Source of the DNA: Methylophaga marina
GTDB lineage: Bacteria > Pseudomonadota > Gammaproteobacteria > Nitrosococcales > Methylophagaceae
Assembly (NCBI RefSeq): GCF_030296755.1
Contig: NZ_AP027741.1
Span: 1,178,001-1,242,000 of the forward strand
DNA length: 64,000 bases
Reading direction: 5' to 3'
Shown here: in pieces, positions 1 through 9,569 of the stretch
Layout of the letters: each line of letters starts with the position of its first letter
Position numbering within the stretch: the stretch's first letter is position 1
Translations under genes and position numbers: made by a program
Notes under the pieces: model-generated
What the model was told of the DNA's origin: nothing
The model's input: only the letters and a program-made list of their open reading frames with translations
Databases searched by the model: none

Positions 1-2
1 CA

Positions 3-1037
3 GTGAAACAAAAAACTGCTGAAGCGGAGAGCCTAACGGCAATGCCAACTGTCACCGTTCAGGCTCCAGCCAGGCTTCATCTTGGATTTCTTGATTTAAA
101 TGCTGACATTGGTCGCAAGTTCGGTAGTATCGGACTTGCTATCAACAGCCACCACACAATCATTAATATATCTCCCGCTGAAAACTTCAATATTCAAGGC
201 GCATATGTCACTGACAATATGCGATTGAAGATAAATCAAATATGTACGCTGTTTTATGAAAAGCTCGGGCAACATTTACCCCAAGCCAACCGTAGCGTCG
301 CTATTTCTGTTAATTCAGCTATCCCAGAACATTCAGGGCTAGGCTCGGGAACACAACTCACTCTTACTCTCGGCGTCGCACTTGCGAAGTTTCATGGTTT
401 ATCCATTGATACGCCATTGCTTGCCAAAGAGTTGGGGCGTGGCAAACGTTCAGGAATTGGTATTGCTACTTTTGATCATGGCGGATTTGTGATTGATGGT
501 GGCCTTAAGCCTCAGCAAACTGTCCCACCTGTTCTTGCTCAGCTTAACTTTCCTGAGAAATGGAAAATCGTGTTAGTAATGGATCCAAATCATCAAGGTA
601 TTCATGGCAGCGCTGAATTGCAGGCATTTAAACAACTGCCCGTGTTTCCTCAGGAAAATGCTCGCATCATCAGTCATATGACGCTGATGCAGCTATTACC
701 TGCGCTCATTGAACAATCCTGTGATGAATTTGGTAAAGCCGTAACAGATATTCAAGCGTTAATTGGCGATCATTTTGCCCAAGCACAAGGAGGCCGATAC
801 ACCAGTAAACGTGTCGAAGCCTGTCTATTGCAGGCCCAAAAATGGGGGCATACAGGCATTGCTCAGAGCTCTTGGGGGCCGACAGGATGTATATTCGTCG
901 AAAGTGATGCTCAGGCAGAGCAGCTGATCAAACAGCTTGAGACATTTGCTAAAACGACTTTTTCTGAGGATGAGGCACCTGTTTTTATTCAAACATCTGC
1001 AGATAATCATGGTGCAGTTGTTGAATCCTCTATGTAA
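3..1037 (+). CDS. beta-ribofuranosylaminobenzene 5'-phosphate synthase (beta-RFAP synthase)
   Basis: This enzyme joins PRPP and p-hydroxybenzoate/p-aminobenzoate with loss of CO2 in the first committed step of methanopterin biosynthesis. It is the diagnostic bacterial gene for the H4MPT C1-oxidation pathway. The GHMP-kinase-like fold shows an N-terminal APARLHLGFLDLN strand (about 21-33) and a glycine-rich PEHSGLGSGTQ loop (about 108-118). The glycine-rich C-terminal GIAQSSWGPTGC segment is typical of the family. The open frame begins with GTG at 3, only two bases from the window edge. ATG at 42 (MPTVTVQAPAR) fits the family start better, so the first 13 residues are doubtful. It lies 52 bp before mtdB on the same strand, so the genes probably form one transcription unit. 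Confidence 0.9.
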   Translation: MKQKTAEAESLTAMPTVTVQAPARLHLGFLDLNADIGRKFGSIGLAINSHHTIINISPAENFNIQGAYVTDNMRLKINQICTLFYEKLGQHLPQANRSVAISVNSAIPEHSGLGSGTQLTLTLGVALAKFHGLSIDTPLLAKELGRGKRSGIGIATFDHGGFVIDGGLKPQQTVPPVLAQLNFPEKWKIVLVMDPNHQGIHGSAELQAFKQLPVFPQENARIISHMTLMQLLPALIEQSCDEFGKAVTDIQALIGDHFAQAQGGRYTSKRVEACLLQAQKWGHTGIAQSSWGPTGCIFVESDAQAEQLIKQLETFAKTTFSEDEAPVFIQTSADNHGAVVESSM

Positions 1038-1089
1038 CTGTGGCTATTATCATATTCCAGCCGTAATTTGATTATTATAAGGATTAATT

Positions 1090-1994
1090 ATGTCCAAACG
1101 TTCGATTATTCACATGCTTAACCCAATGAAGCACAACAGTCCCTTTGACATTAACATGGCACTAGATGCGGGTTACGATGTATTGATTCCATATTCACAT
1201 GTTGAGTTAAACGAAGTTGCAGGTCTAACTCAGGATGCTATTTTTTCACGTGGTCCCTCAGGTGTGAAAAAACCGGCATGTTCATCGGTGGACGTGATAT
1301 CGGATTGGCGATGGACATGTTGGAATCAGCTAAAAAATCCATGGTTCCTCCTTTTGAAATTTCAGTTTTTGCTGATCCAAGTGGTGCTTTCACTACAGCT
1401 GCAGCGTTGGTGGCTTGTGTCGAGCGTGAACTGAAAAATAAATTTAAACAAGAATTAAAAGGCGCTAAAGCCGTTGTCTTCGGTGGAACCGGACCAGTGG
1501 GTATTGCTACAGCAGTTATTGCTGCCCTTCAGGGTGCAGAAACGGCCATTGTTGATCACTTCTCTATTGATACTGCACTAGAGTTTGCTGCAGAAGCCAA
1601 AAAACGCTATGACGTTGATTTACGAGGCACGACAGCGGCTTCTGATGCTGATAAAGCCCGTTTATTGTACGACGCAGACATCGTTTTCTGTGCAGCTAAA
1701 GCAGGGGTCCAGGTACTGAATGCATCTGTTTTACGTGATGCGACTAAACTCAAAGTGGCTGGCGATGTTAATGCCGTGTCACCACTGGGTATCGAAGGCG
1801 TTAAATTGATGGACTTTGGCGCACCGTTGACACATGCCACTAATTCACCTGATGCCGTTGGTATTGGTGCATTAGCTATTGGTGATGTTAAATACAAATT
1901 ACAGCAAGCACTGTTAAGAGAGACATTAGAGTCAGAAAAACCTGTTTATCTTGATTTCCGTAATGCCTTCGATGGTGCGCGTAAATTAGTCTAA
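1090..1994 (+). pseudogene. mtdB: methylene-tetrahydromethanopterin dehydrogenase MtdB, interrupted by a -1 frameshift
   Basis: MtdB oxidises methylene-H4MPT to methenyl-H4MPT with NAD(P)+ in formaldehyde oxidation. Codons 1-61 are read in the frame of ATG 1090 (good AAGGA Shine-Dalgarno). The rest (TGMFIGGRDIG onward, to TAA at 1992-1994) is in another frame. The break lies in a run of six A at 1267-1272. A seventh A would give an uninterrupted protein of about 301 aa, the usual family length. The Rossmann motif FGGTGPVGIATA and the substrate region MFIGGRDIGLAMDML are intact. No remnant suggests decay beyond this base. I read it as a probable homopolymer sequencing error; a real lesion or -1 ribosomal slippage are alternatives. 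It sits 12 bp before the ATP-grasp gene. Confidence 0.85.
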
Positions 1995-2006
1995 TCTCAT
2001 ACAACG

Positions 2007-3125
2007 ATGGATGAAGAGCGGTTACCACTTCTCATTTTTGGTCAAACAGCTCGCTTTATTGCACAGTCAGCGGCTCAGCTTGGATACACAACCTGGGTCG
2101 TTGACTGTTTTGCAGATAGAGATACACAAAAAGTTGCTGATCGATGTATCCGTATCCCTCCCCTAGAACTGCTTTCCATAGAATCCATACTCACATCTTT
2201 TGAACTAATTACCCAACAACAGCGCTGCCTGCTGATTTTTTCTACTGGCATTGAACGCTTCTATGAACTCTTAAACTGCTTGCCCACACATATCCAAATT
2301 CTTGGTAATGATTTTCAAGTATTAGATAAATTAAGATCACCACAACGCTTTTTCCCTCTACTTCAACAACTTGACATTCCTTTTCCAGAAACCCATTGGG
2401 TTCAGGCTTTTGATAAAAAGAAAAAACGTTGGATAACAAAAGATCTGATGGGCAGCGGTGGTACACATATTCAACAGCCGAGTATATCTAACTACGTTGA
2501 TCGCCATCTCATTTTTCAGGAATATATCAATGGTCGGTCAGGCTCAGTCAGTTTTCTTGCTGACGGTGAGTCTGTGTTCATCTTTGGGTTTAACGAACAG
2601 ATACACACAGAAACATTTCAGCTACAGCAAATCATTAATCACTTTGATATCAGCCAGTCTTCTAAAGCAACTCTTGCTAAGGCACTAGAAAAGCTTGTAA
2701 CAGCAATCACTTTTCGCGGTTATGGCAGTCTCGACTTTATGATTGACGAGTTAGCTAATATTTATATCCTTGAGCTGAATCCAAGACTTTCCGCTTCAGC
2801 GGAGCTTTACGCCAATAATACGGATATGTTGCGTTGGCATATTCAGGCTTGTATTGGGAAACTACCTGCTGAAATCCAACAGCAAAATAGTGAAATGACG
2901 AACGTTACCAGTCTCTCATACCTTTTTGCAGATAAAGCATTATTCGTAAAGAGCAAGGCAACGTGGCCTGTTGAGACTCGGGATATTCCCCACGCCAGAC
3001 AGAAGATTCAGCCTGGCGAGCCTGTGTGCACAGTACTTGTTGAAGCTCAATCACATCTGGATTGCGATAATAAACGTCATCAAGTGGAAACTGAGATAAG
3101 GAAAAATTGTCTTTTTTCTGCTTGA
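2007..3125 (+). CDS. ATP-grasp protein of the H4MPT gene cluster
   Basis: ATP-grasp enzymes ligate a carboxylate to an amine or thiol through an acyl-phosphate. Features seen: an N-terminal Rossmann-like start (LLIFGQTARFIAQSAAQLGY), a glycine-rich ATP loop (KDLMGSGGTHI, about 148-158), FQEYINGRSGSVSF (about 170-183), and the metal-binding LELNPRLSAS late in the domain. A short C-terminal extension follows. It begins 12 bp after mtdB and follows beta-RFAP synthase. Homologous ATP-grasp genes are common in methylotroph H4MPT clusters and are suspected to act in cofactor side-chain synthesis, by analogy with archaeal glutamate ligases. The substrate cannot be read from this sequence. Translational coupling with mtdB is likely. 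Confidence 0.75.
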   Translation: MDEERLPLLIFGQTARFIAQSAAQLGYTTWVVDCFADRDTQKVADRCIRIPPLELLSIESILTSFELITQQQRCLLIFSTGIERFYELLNCLPTHIQILGNDFQVLDKLRSPQRFFPLLQQLDIPFPETHWVQAFDKKKKRWITKDLMGSGGTHIQQPSISNYVDRHLIFQEYINGRSGSVSFLADGESVFIFGFNEQIHTETFQLQQIINHFDISQSSKATLAKALEKLVTAITFRGYGSLDFMIDELANIYILELNPRLSASAELYANNTDMLRWHIQACIGKLPAEIQQQNSEMTNVTSLSYLFADKALFVKSKATWPVETRDIPHARQKIQPGEPVCTVLVEAQSHLDCDNKRHQVETEIRKNCLFSA

Positions 3126-3181
3126 AAATAGCAGTGTCTCAACCCATATTAACGATGACTTATTAAGACAGGATCACATGC

Positions 3182-4063
3182 ATGAAACGCATACTACTTT
3201 TTCTTGGTACAAATATCGCTGTACTCGCCGTTCTCAGCATTACAATGCGACTGCTTGGCATAGATAGCCTTTTAGACGAACAAGGCGTCGGTCTGGATAT
3301 GAATGCCTTGATTATTTATGCCGCCGTAATCGGCTTCAGTGGCTCGATCATCTCCCTGCTTATTTCAAAATGGACGGCAAAACATCTGACAGGGGCTCAG
3401 GTCATTGAACAACCTAAAAATGAGACTGAACGATGGTTGCTAAGTACCGTTACCCGCCTGGCGCAACAAGCTAATATTGGTATGCCTGATGTGGCTATTT
3501 ATAACTCACCACAACCGAACGCGTTTGCCACTGGTGCCAATAAAAATAATGCACTAGTGGCTGTCAGCACGGGTTTGATGCAGTCCATGACTCAAGATGA
3601 AGTGGAAGCCGTTCTCGCCCATGAGGTCAGCCATATAGCCAATGGGGATATGGTGACTATGGCTTTAATACAGGGTGTAGTGAACACGTTTGTCATTGTT
3701 CTATCACGTGTGATTGGACATCTCGTTGATCGTACAGTCTTTAAAGTAGAACGAGGTCATGGCCCGGCATTCTGGATTACTTCCATCATCGCAGAACTGG
3801 TACTGGGTATTCTGGCTAGCATTATCGTGATGTGGTTTAGTCGTCAACGTGAGTTTCGTGCCGACGCCGGTGCTGCCAGTTTAGTTGGAGCACCAAAAAT
3901 GGTTGCTGCATTGCAACGCTTAGCTGGCACATCCACCGAAGCGTTACCAGATCAACTTCATGCTATGGGTATTTCTGGTGGCAAAGGTGGTGGTCTTTCA
4001 GCATTATTTATGACGCACCCACCATTGGAAGAGAGAATTAACGCTTTACGCGGAAATAGATAA
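3182..4063 (+). CDS. htpX: membrane zinc protease HtpX
   Basis: HtpX is an M48 inner-membrane metalloprotease that degrades misfolded membrane proteins together with FtsH. The length of 293 aa equals E. coli HtpX. The zinc motif HEVSH is at 147-151 and the third ligand is the Glu of REFRAD at about 224. Transmembrane segments are predicted near 4-24, 38-60, 158-178 and 197-220, the family topology. The start at 3182 is preceded by an in-register CATGC, giving an overlapping ATG at 3178 in another frame that I rejected. A strong bidirectional terminator follows the stop. No CpxR-like site was evident upstream. Confidence 0.95.
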   Translation: MKRILLFLGTNIAVLAVLSITMRLLGIDSLLDEQGVGLDMNALIIYAAVIGFSGSIISLLISKWTAKHLTGAQVIEQPKNETERWLLSTVTRLAQQANIGMPDVAIYNSPQPNAFATGANKNNALVAVSTGLMQSMTQDEVEAVLAHEVSHIANGDMVTMALIQGVVNTFVIVLSRVIGHLVDRTVFKVERGHGPAFWITSIIAELVLGILASIIVMWFSRQREFRADAGAASLVGAPKMVAALQRLAGTSTEALPDQLHAMGISGGKGGGLSALFMTHPPLEERINALRGNR

Positions 4064-4067
4064 AAAT

Positions 4068-4096
4068 AAAGCCGGGCTTCTGACCCGGCTTTTTTT
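4068..4096. terminator. bidirectional Rho-independent terminator between htpX and the fimX-like gene
   Basis: A 6-bp GC-only stem (GCCGGG/CCCGGC, extended by AAA/TTT) with a 7-base loop is followed by eight T on the plus strand. The minus strand carries TTTATTTT after the same stem. It lies between convergent genes. Confidence 0.9.
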
Positions 4097-4104
4097 ACTA
4101 AAGC

Positions 4105-6186
4105 TCACAGCTCGTCATCTTCAAAGTTGTAATTCATTTCAGGTGATGGCTCGTGGATATAATAACCTTGGGCATAATCTACACCTAAGCGCCACAACAG
4201 CGCTAAGCTATTCGCATCTGATACAAACTCCGCGATAGAACGCTTGCCCGCTTCTTTTGTCATTTCAATGATGGCTTTGACAGCTGCCTGATTTTCAACA
4301 TCATGTGCCATATTTTCAACAAATGTACCGTTGATTTTTAGATAATCCACATTAAATGCTTTCAGACTATTTGAGAAATCTATACCCGATCCAAAGTGCT
4401 CTAAACCAAATTCACAGCCCAAGCCTTGTAAACGTTCGATCACGTGCCTGACTTGCTCAACATTATCAATCGCCATTGTCTCACTGACTTCAAAAATAAG
4501 GGCGTGTGCATTCAGCTGTTGTGCTGAAAGTGAAGCGGATAACCAATCTACAAACGCTTCTTCATGAAGACTTTGCTCTGATAATTTGATGAAGAAACGT
4601 GTTTTAGGATAACGTTGACGATGAATGGTTAATGCTTTTAAAGCACTACGAATCACCCACTTATCTATCTCTGTCATCATTTTTAACTGAACAGCATGTT
4701 GGATAAAGCTATCCGCTGCAATCAGTTCGCCATTTACCTCAAGGCGCAATAATACTTCGTAAAATTCCTGCTCTTCACCATGCAAACTGACAATCGGTTG
4801 ATAAAATAAAGTGAAGTTATCGTCCTGCAACGCTTTTTGTAGCTGCTGACGCCAGCTTTCGCTGGACTGCTGTCCAGTTTGATTTGTTTGAGCACGGAAC
4901 CGTATGACCTGGTTTCCACCCGCATGCTGAGCTTTCATCGCCGCTCTATCTGCATTTTCTAACACAGCTTCAGCGGTCAACTGACTTTCATTAACGCGAG
5001 CGATACCAACACTGCAGCGTAAATCTATCGTTTTACCTGCAACATGTGACACGTAGTCATCAATGGTTCTTCGGAAAGACTCTGCGCGCTCATCAACATA
5101 CGTATCGTCATGATTCGGTACGATTATGGTAAAGACCTGATCACCGTAATGGCCGATAACTTCCTGTTCAGCCAAGTTATCGTGCAATAAATCAGACACA
5201 CTCTTCAAAATAACTTCGCTGGTAGCCAGTCCCACTTTTTCTTTTATCGAAAAGAAATCATCCAGTACCAAATAGAGTAGTTGCGCATCGCCCTCACCCT
5301 CAGCAGCACGGTGCACAGTTTTTTCCAACTCAGTAATAAAACGACTACGGTTATATAAGCCGGTAAGTTGGTCATGATCATCCAGTACTGGGATAACAGC
5401 CTTAGGTTGTTGATTGATTACCGTATCGTCTCTGATCACAACCTGAGTGCAATCTTCCCCTTCAACACGAGCGTGACTAAATTGAATTTCTGCCTTGAAG
5501 GTTATGCCTTCTGCTGTTAATCCATTGCCAGTCATCGTCACTGGGGGAGCATCCGTTTGCTCAGTAAACTGTCTGAATACCGCCTTAAATTTAGGATGGT
5601 CATCTGCACTGAATAAATCGAGAATCGGCAGCCCAGCAATATCTTCCGCCTCTTCATAACCAAACAAATTCAGGTAAGCCTGGTTTACATAGATATGCAT
5701 CCCTTCATGCATATAAGCAACAGCATCTCTTGAACTATCAAGCAGTGTTTTAGAGCGTTTCTCACTCTCCCTGAGTGCTCGCTCATTACGTCGGGCTAAA
5801 CGTCTGATAAATAGATTATCCAGCTCGCGATTAATCACAAACTGTAATCGTGGTTTATCTTCAAACAAGACAACATCTTTTACGATGCTCGAAAAGTATT
5901 CCGTTTCATGTGATTTATCATCAGCAATGATGATGCAGGGCAGGTCTTTATCTAGATGCTGTATCAGGTTCAAAATATCCATCGGCTGGATATCAGCGAT
6001 ATTTTCTCGACATAAAATTAATTCCCAATTCTGGGCTGATAACAGCTTTTCAATTGCTGCAGGCTTATCTTCCCTTGTTGCTCTGACCGCATGTCCAGCA
6101 CTACGGAGCACGTTGACGATAGCATCTGCATCGGTCAAAGAACTATCGATAATCAGTACTCGTAAAATGCCTTCTGCTCTCGCCAC
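4105..6186 (-). CDS. FimX-like protein: degenerate REC, PAS, degenerate GGDEF and EAL domains
   Basis: At 693 aa it matches Pseudomonas FimX (691 aa) in length and domain order. The REC domain (about 8-120) has Arg60 where the phospho-acceptor Asp is expected (WELILCREN). A PAS domain spans about 145-255. The GGDEF domain (about 268-430) has YGDQV at 347-351 instead of GGDEF and no RxxD I-site. The EAL domain (about 455-690) has EVL at 477-479 and EHFGSG at 596-601 where active enzymes have DDFGTG. All catalytic signatures are therefore altered. In FimX the dead EAL domain binds c-di-GMP and controls type IV pilus assembly. A role as receptor rather than enzyme is inferred; no pilus gene lies nearby. 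Confidence 0.8.
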   Translation of the reverse strand: MARAEGILRVLIIDSSLTDADAIVNVLRSAGHAVRATREDKPAAIEKLLSAQNWELILCRENIADIQPMDILNLIQHLDKDLPCIIIADDKSHETEYFSSIVKDVVLFEDKPRLQFVINRELDNLFIRRLARRNERALRESEKRSKTLLDSSRDAVAYMHEGMHIYVNQAYLNLFGYEEAEDIAGLPILDLFSADDHPKFKAVFRQFTEQTDAPPVTMTGNGLTAEGITFKAEIQFSHARVEGEDCTQVVIRDDTVINQQPKAVIPVLDDHDQLTGLYNRSRFITELEKTVHRAAEGEGDAQLLYLVLDDFFSIKEKVGLATSEVILKSVSDLLHDNLAEQEVIGHYGDQVFTIIVPNHDDTYVDERAESFRRTIDDYVSHVAGKTIDLRCSVGIARVNESQLTAEAVLENADRAAMKAQHAGGNQVIRFRAQTNQTGQQSSESWRQQLQKALQDDNFTLFYQPIVSLHGEEQEFYEVLLRLEVNGELIAADSFIQHAVQLKMMTEIDKWVIRSALKALTIHRQRYPKTRFFIKLSEQSLHEEAFVDWLSASLSAQQLNAHALIFEVSETMAIDNVEQVRHVIERLQGLGCEFGLEHFGSGIDFSNSLKAFNVDYLKINGTFVENMAHDVENQAAVKAIIEMTKEAGKRSIAEFVSDANSLALLWRLGVDYAQGYYIHEPSPEMNYNFEDDEL

Positions 6187-6196
6187 GGTCGTTACC

Positions 6197-6940
6197 TTAT
6201 TGTTCTTTCTTTTTGTCCAGAAGCATCGGTTTCTTACCTTCCAACTTGGTTTGTTGTATTTCCATCCACTCGAACAACTGCTGATTTAATTCAGCTGCAG
6301 ATAGGCTATCGGTAGCTATCTTCTGACCTATAGTCATTTTTATTACACCAGGGTATTTCAAAAAACCATGTTTGGGCCATGATTTACCGGCATCATGACA
6401 GACAGGAATAACCGGATATCCGGTTTCTTTTGCCAGTCTGGCGCCACCAATTCCAAATCGACCAATATAGCCTTTTGCTATTCTGGTACCTTCCGGAAAA
6501 ATCACCACCCAGGCACCCGATGTTAAACGATCTAAGCCTTGCTCTATCACTTGATTCAGGGCTTTTCGGCCTGCTTTACGGTCTATTGCAATAGGGTTTA
6601 GAGATGCTAATCCCCAACCAAAGAACGGAATCCAGAATAATTCACGCTTTAACACCCAGACCTGAGGCGGAAAAACAGCTTGTAATGCCAGGGTTTCCCA
6701 TGAAGATTGATGTTTACATATGATTACGGCAGGTTCATCACCGATATGCTGACGACCCTCAACTTCGAGCTTTACATGACAAATTTTATCTAATAGCCAG
6801 ATATTGGATTTCGCCCACTGGCTGACGACGGCATAACGCCATTTAAATGGTAAAGGCCATAGCAGAACGCCTAAACAGGAAAACAATACTGCCGTCACCG
6901 CATGCAAAATAAAGAAAATAGTGGATCGAATATAGATCAT
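6197..6940 (-). CDS. plsC: 1-acyl-sn-glycerol-3-phosphate acyltransferase (PlsC family)
   Basis: It acylates lysophosphatidate to phosphatidate at the inner membrane for phospholipid synthesis. Motif I reads KHQSSWE: the His is kept, but Glu replaces the canonical Asp of the H-X4-D pair. This variant occurs in a gammaproteobacterial PlsC subgroup usually found beside gmhB. Motif III is FPEGTR. An N-terminal transmembrane helix covers about 8-28. The start overlaps the gmhB stop by 4 bp (ATGA-type), so the two are translationally coupled in the glyQ-glyS-gmhB-plsC order. Confidence 0.88.
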   Translation of the reverse strand: MIYIRSTIFFILHAVTAVLFSCLGVLLWPLPFKWRYAVVSQWAKSNIWLLDKICHVKLEVEGRQHIGDEPAVIICKHQSSWETLALQAVFPPQVWVLKRELFWIPFFGWGLASLNPIAIDRKAGRKALNQVIEQGLDRLTSGAWVVIFPEGTRIAKGYIGRFGIGGARLAKETGYPVIPVCHDAGKSWPKHGFLKYPGVIKMTIGQKIATDSLSAAELNQQLFEWMEIQQTKLEGKKPMLLDKKKEQ

Positions 6941-7479
6941 TGTAGTTTGCGTTCTAATAGGGCTGTAGCGACACTCGCCAGATCATCATAAACCTCTACA
7001 CCGTCAGGAATGCCTGCAGCTAGAGTCTTCTCACCTTTACCTGTTCTGACCAATATAGGCCTGGCCTGAGATAACATCGCCGCCTGAATATCACGAAGAG
7101 AATCACCCACAGCAGGTACATTGTCCAGATTCACACGTAAACGATGGGCTAGATCCACGAAAGAGCCATTCTTTGGCTTGCGACATTGACAATCATCTTC
7201 CGGACCATGAGGACAAAACATGATCGCCTCAATTTTGCCACCAACCTGAGCCAGCATACGACGCATTTTGCTGTGAATACGGTTTAAGGTTTCTACATCA
7301 AACAAACCGCGCGCGATACCAGATTGATTGGTAATCACTACCACCCGGTATCCCGCATAATTTAATCGAGCAATCGCTTCGAGGCTGCCGTCAATCGGCT
7401 CCCACTCTGCCGGATTTTTAATGAAATCATCCGAATCATGATTGATGACGCCATCTCGGTCCAGAATAATCAGCGACAT
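6937..7479 (-). CDS. gmhB: D-glycero-beta-D-manno-heptose 1,7-bisphosphate 7-phosphatase
   Basis: This HAD-family phosphatase removes the C7 phosphate from heptose 1,7-bisphosphate on the way to ADP-heptose for LPS core. The nucleophile motif LDRDGVIN is near residues 6-13. The motif ITNQSGIARG follows. The Cys/His zinc site shows CPHGPEDDCQCRKP. The 180-aa length is normal. The start follows AGGAG with 5 bases between, 11 bp after glyS. Housekeeping HAD phosphatases acting on histidinol phosphate look similar, but the zinc loop and length favour GmhB. Confidence 0.88.
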   Translation of the reverse strand: MSLIILDRDGVINHDSDDFIKNPAEWEPIDGSLEAIARLNYAGYRVVVITNQSGIARGLFDVETLNRIHSKMRRMLAQVGGKIEAIMFCPHGPEDDCQCRKPKNGSFVDLAHRLRVNLDNVPAVGDSLRDIQAAMLSQARPILVRTGKGEKTLAAGIPDGVEVYDDLASVATALLERKLQ

Positions 7480-7490
7480 AATTGCTCCTG

Positions 7491-9569
7491 TTACTCCTGC
7501 AAGCAGGAAATATCGGCAACCCCTAAAAATAAGGCTCGGGTTTGATTGAGTAAGGCTAATCGATTGTTTCTCACTGCCTCATCATCAGACATTACCATGA
7601 CTTGCTCAAAAAAAGCATCGATGGTTTCACGCATGCCGGCAAGATAATTCAGAATGCCCGCATAATCTGATGCAGCATAGAGAGGCTTCAAGGCTTGTTG
7701 TGCCTCCACAACCTGTTCAGCCAGCGCTTTTTCAGCTGGTTCAACTAACAGGCCAGGCTCAACAACCAGGCCTTCTTGCTCAGCCTCATTTTTACGCAAA
7801 ATATTACCAATACGCTTATTACCGGCTGCCAGCGATTCTGCTTGCTCCAATTTTCTAAACTCGGCTACAGCATTCAGTCTTTGCATGAAATCAAGCGGTT
7901 GCGTTGGTGATACTGCCAGCACTGACTCGTATTCATCCGCTTTAGCCCCTTGGTCGATAACATAACCACGCAGACGGTCGTAAAAATACTGCATCACCTG
8001 AGTTCTCACATCATCTTCAGTCAGAATATCAACAAAGTTGTTGACCGCTTCAGAGATAAGCTCGAACAGATCAAGTGACAGTTGACGCTCAATAATAATA
8101 CGCAGCACACCTAATGCCGCACGTCGTAAGGCAAACGGGTCTTTAACACCAGAAGGCGGCTGGCCAATACCAAACAGACCAACAATCGTATCCAGTTTTT
8201 CGGCTAAACTGACGGCAATACCAGTCGCTGTTTGCGGCAGCTCATCACCGGCAAAACGTGGACGATATTGCTCGTCCAGTGCTTCCGCGACATCAGTAGG
8301 CTCACCATCCAATTGAGCATAATAACGGCCCATAATACCCTGTAATTCGGGGAACTCACCGACCATTTCCGTGACAAGATCACATTTTGCTAATAATGCT
8401 GCACGCTCAGCTAACTGAGCCTCACTTCCCATCTGCTGTGCAATAATGGCGGCTAATGCGGCAACACGCTGAGATTTGTCATAAACCGTGCCTAACTTAT
8501 TCTGGAACACAATGGTTTTTAACTGTTCTTGGCGAGCAGCCAAAGGTGACTTGCGATCTGTTTCCCAGAAAAAGGCCGCATCACTCAGTCGTGGCAGAAT
8601 CACACGTTCATTACCGGCAATCACTTGTGCCGGATCCTGACTAGCGATATTACAGATAGTGATGAAATGCGGCAGTAAATCCCCATTCTTTGCTCGTACC
8701 GCGAAATATTTCTGATGACCTTCCATTGATGAAATCAACGCTTCAGGAGGTAATTCTAGAAAACGCTGATCAAAGTTACCTGCTAGGGCCACGGGCCACT
8801 CCACTAAGCCAGTCACTTCCTCAAGTAACTCAGGATTAATCACGGCATCACCACCGAGGCTGGCTGCCAGTTCATTTACCTGCCCATGAATCGCCTGTTT
8901 TCTGGCTTCGTAATCCACCATCACATGGCCTTCTGTTTCCAGTTGTGGTGCATAAGTCATCGGTGTGCTGATACGGATAGGTTGAGGATGGTGGAAACGA
9001 TGACCAACCGTAAAACGGTCTGCGCTCACGCCGAGTAATTCGACAGGAACAATGTCATCCCCTAGTAACACAACCAACCAGTGAACAGGACGAACAAACT
9101 CACCCGGCAAGTCGCCCCAGCGCATACGCTTGGGAATGGGTAAAGCATTTAACGATTGCTGAATGATGTCTGGCAATAAAGTGGCGGTTTCAGCCCCTTT
9201 TTGCTGTTGTCTGAAGATCAACCATGCGCCTTTTTCTGTCTGCATCGTTTCCAAATCATCAACATCCACGCCACAAGAACGAGCGAAGCCTTGTAAGGCT
9301 TTGGTCGGATTACCATCTTCATCAAATGCGGCGGTTACGGCCGGGCCACGTCGTTCTACAGTGAGATCATCTTGTTGCGTTTGTAACTTCGAAATCACTA
9401 AAGCCAAACGTCTTGGTGTAGCGTAAGCACGAAGTGCATCAAAGCTTAGCTCAGCATTTTTTAGGCCTTGTTCAACCCCTTGGTGAAATGCCTGACTCAA
9501 TTTCAACAAAGCCTTCGGCGGTAATTCTTCTGTGCCTATCTCAATAAGCAAATCCTGAGTCTGACTCAT
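7491..9569 (-). CDS. glyS: glycyl-tRNA synthetase beta subunit
   Basis: This is the beta chain of the alpha2-beta2 bacterial glycyl-tRNA synthetase, which carries the tRNA-binding and HD/anticodon-binding regions. The 692-aa length is typical (E. coli 689). The N-terminus reads [15 protein letters not shown], and internal family blocks PKRMRWG and FVRPVHWLV are present. Its ATG overlaps the glyQ stop by 4 bp, so equal synthesis of both subunits is favoured. Confidence 0.96.
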   Translation of the reverse strand: MSQTQDLLIEIGTEELPPKALLKLSQAFHQGVEQGLKNAELSFDALRAYATPRRLALVISKLQTQQDDLTVERRGPAVTAAFDEDGNPTKALQGFARSCGVDVDDLETMQTEKGAWLIFRQQQKGAETATLLPDIIQQSLNALPIPKRMRWGDLPGEFVRPVHWLVVLLGDDIVPVELLGVSADRFTVGHRFHHPQPIRISTPMTYAPQLETEGHVMVDYEARKQAIHGQVNELAASLGGDAVINPELLEEVTGLVEWPVALAGNFDQRFLELPPEALISSMEGHQKYFAVRAKNGDLLPHFITICNIASQDPAQVIAGNERVILPRLSDAAFFWETDRKSPLAARQEQLKTIVFQNKLGTVYDKSQRVAALAAIIAQQMGSEAQLAERAALLAKCDLVTEMVGEFPELQGIMGRYYAQLDGEPTDVAEALDEQYRPRFAGDELPQTATGIAVSLAEKLDTIVGLFGIGQPPSGVKDPFALRRAALGVLRIIIERQLSLDLFELISEAVNNFVDILTEDDVRTQVMQYFYDRLRGYVIDQGAKADEYESVLAVSPTQPLDFMQRLNAVAEFRKLEQAESLAAGNKRIGNILRKNEAEQEGLVVEPGLLVEPAEKALAEQVVEAQQALKPLYAASDYAGILNYLAGMRETIDAFFEQVMVMSDDEAVRNNRLALLNQTRALFLGVADISCLQE

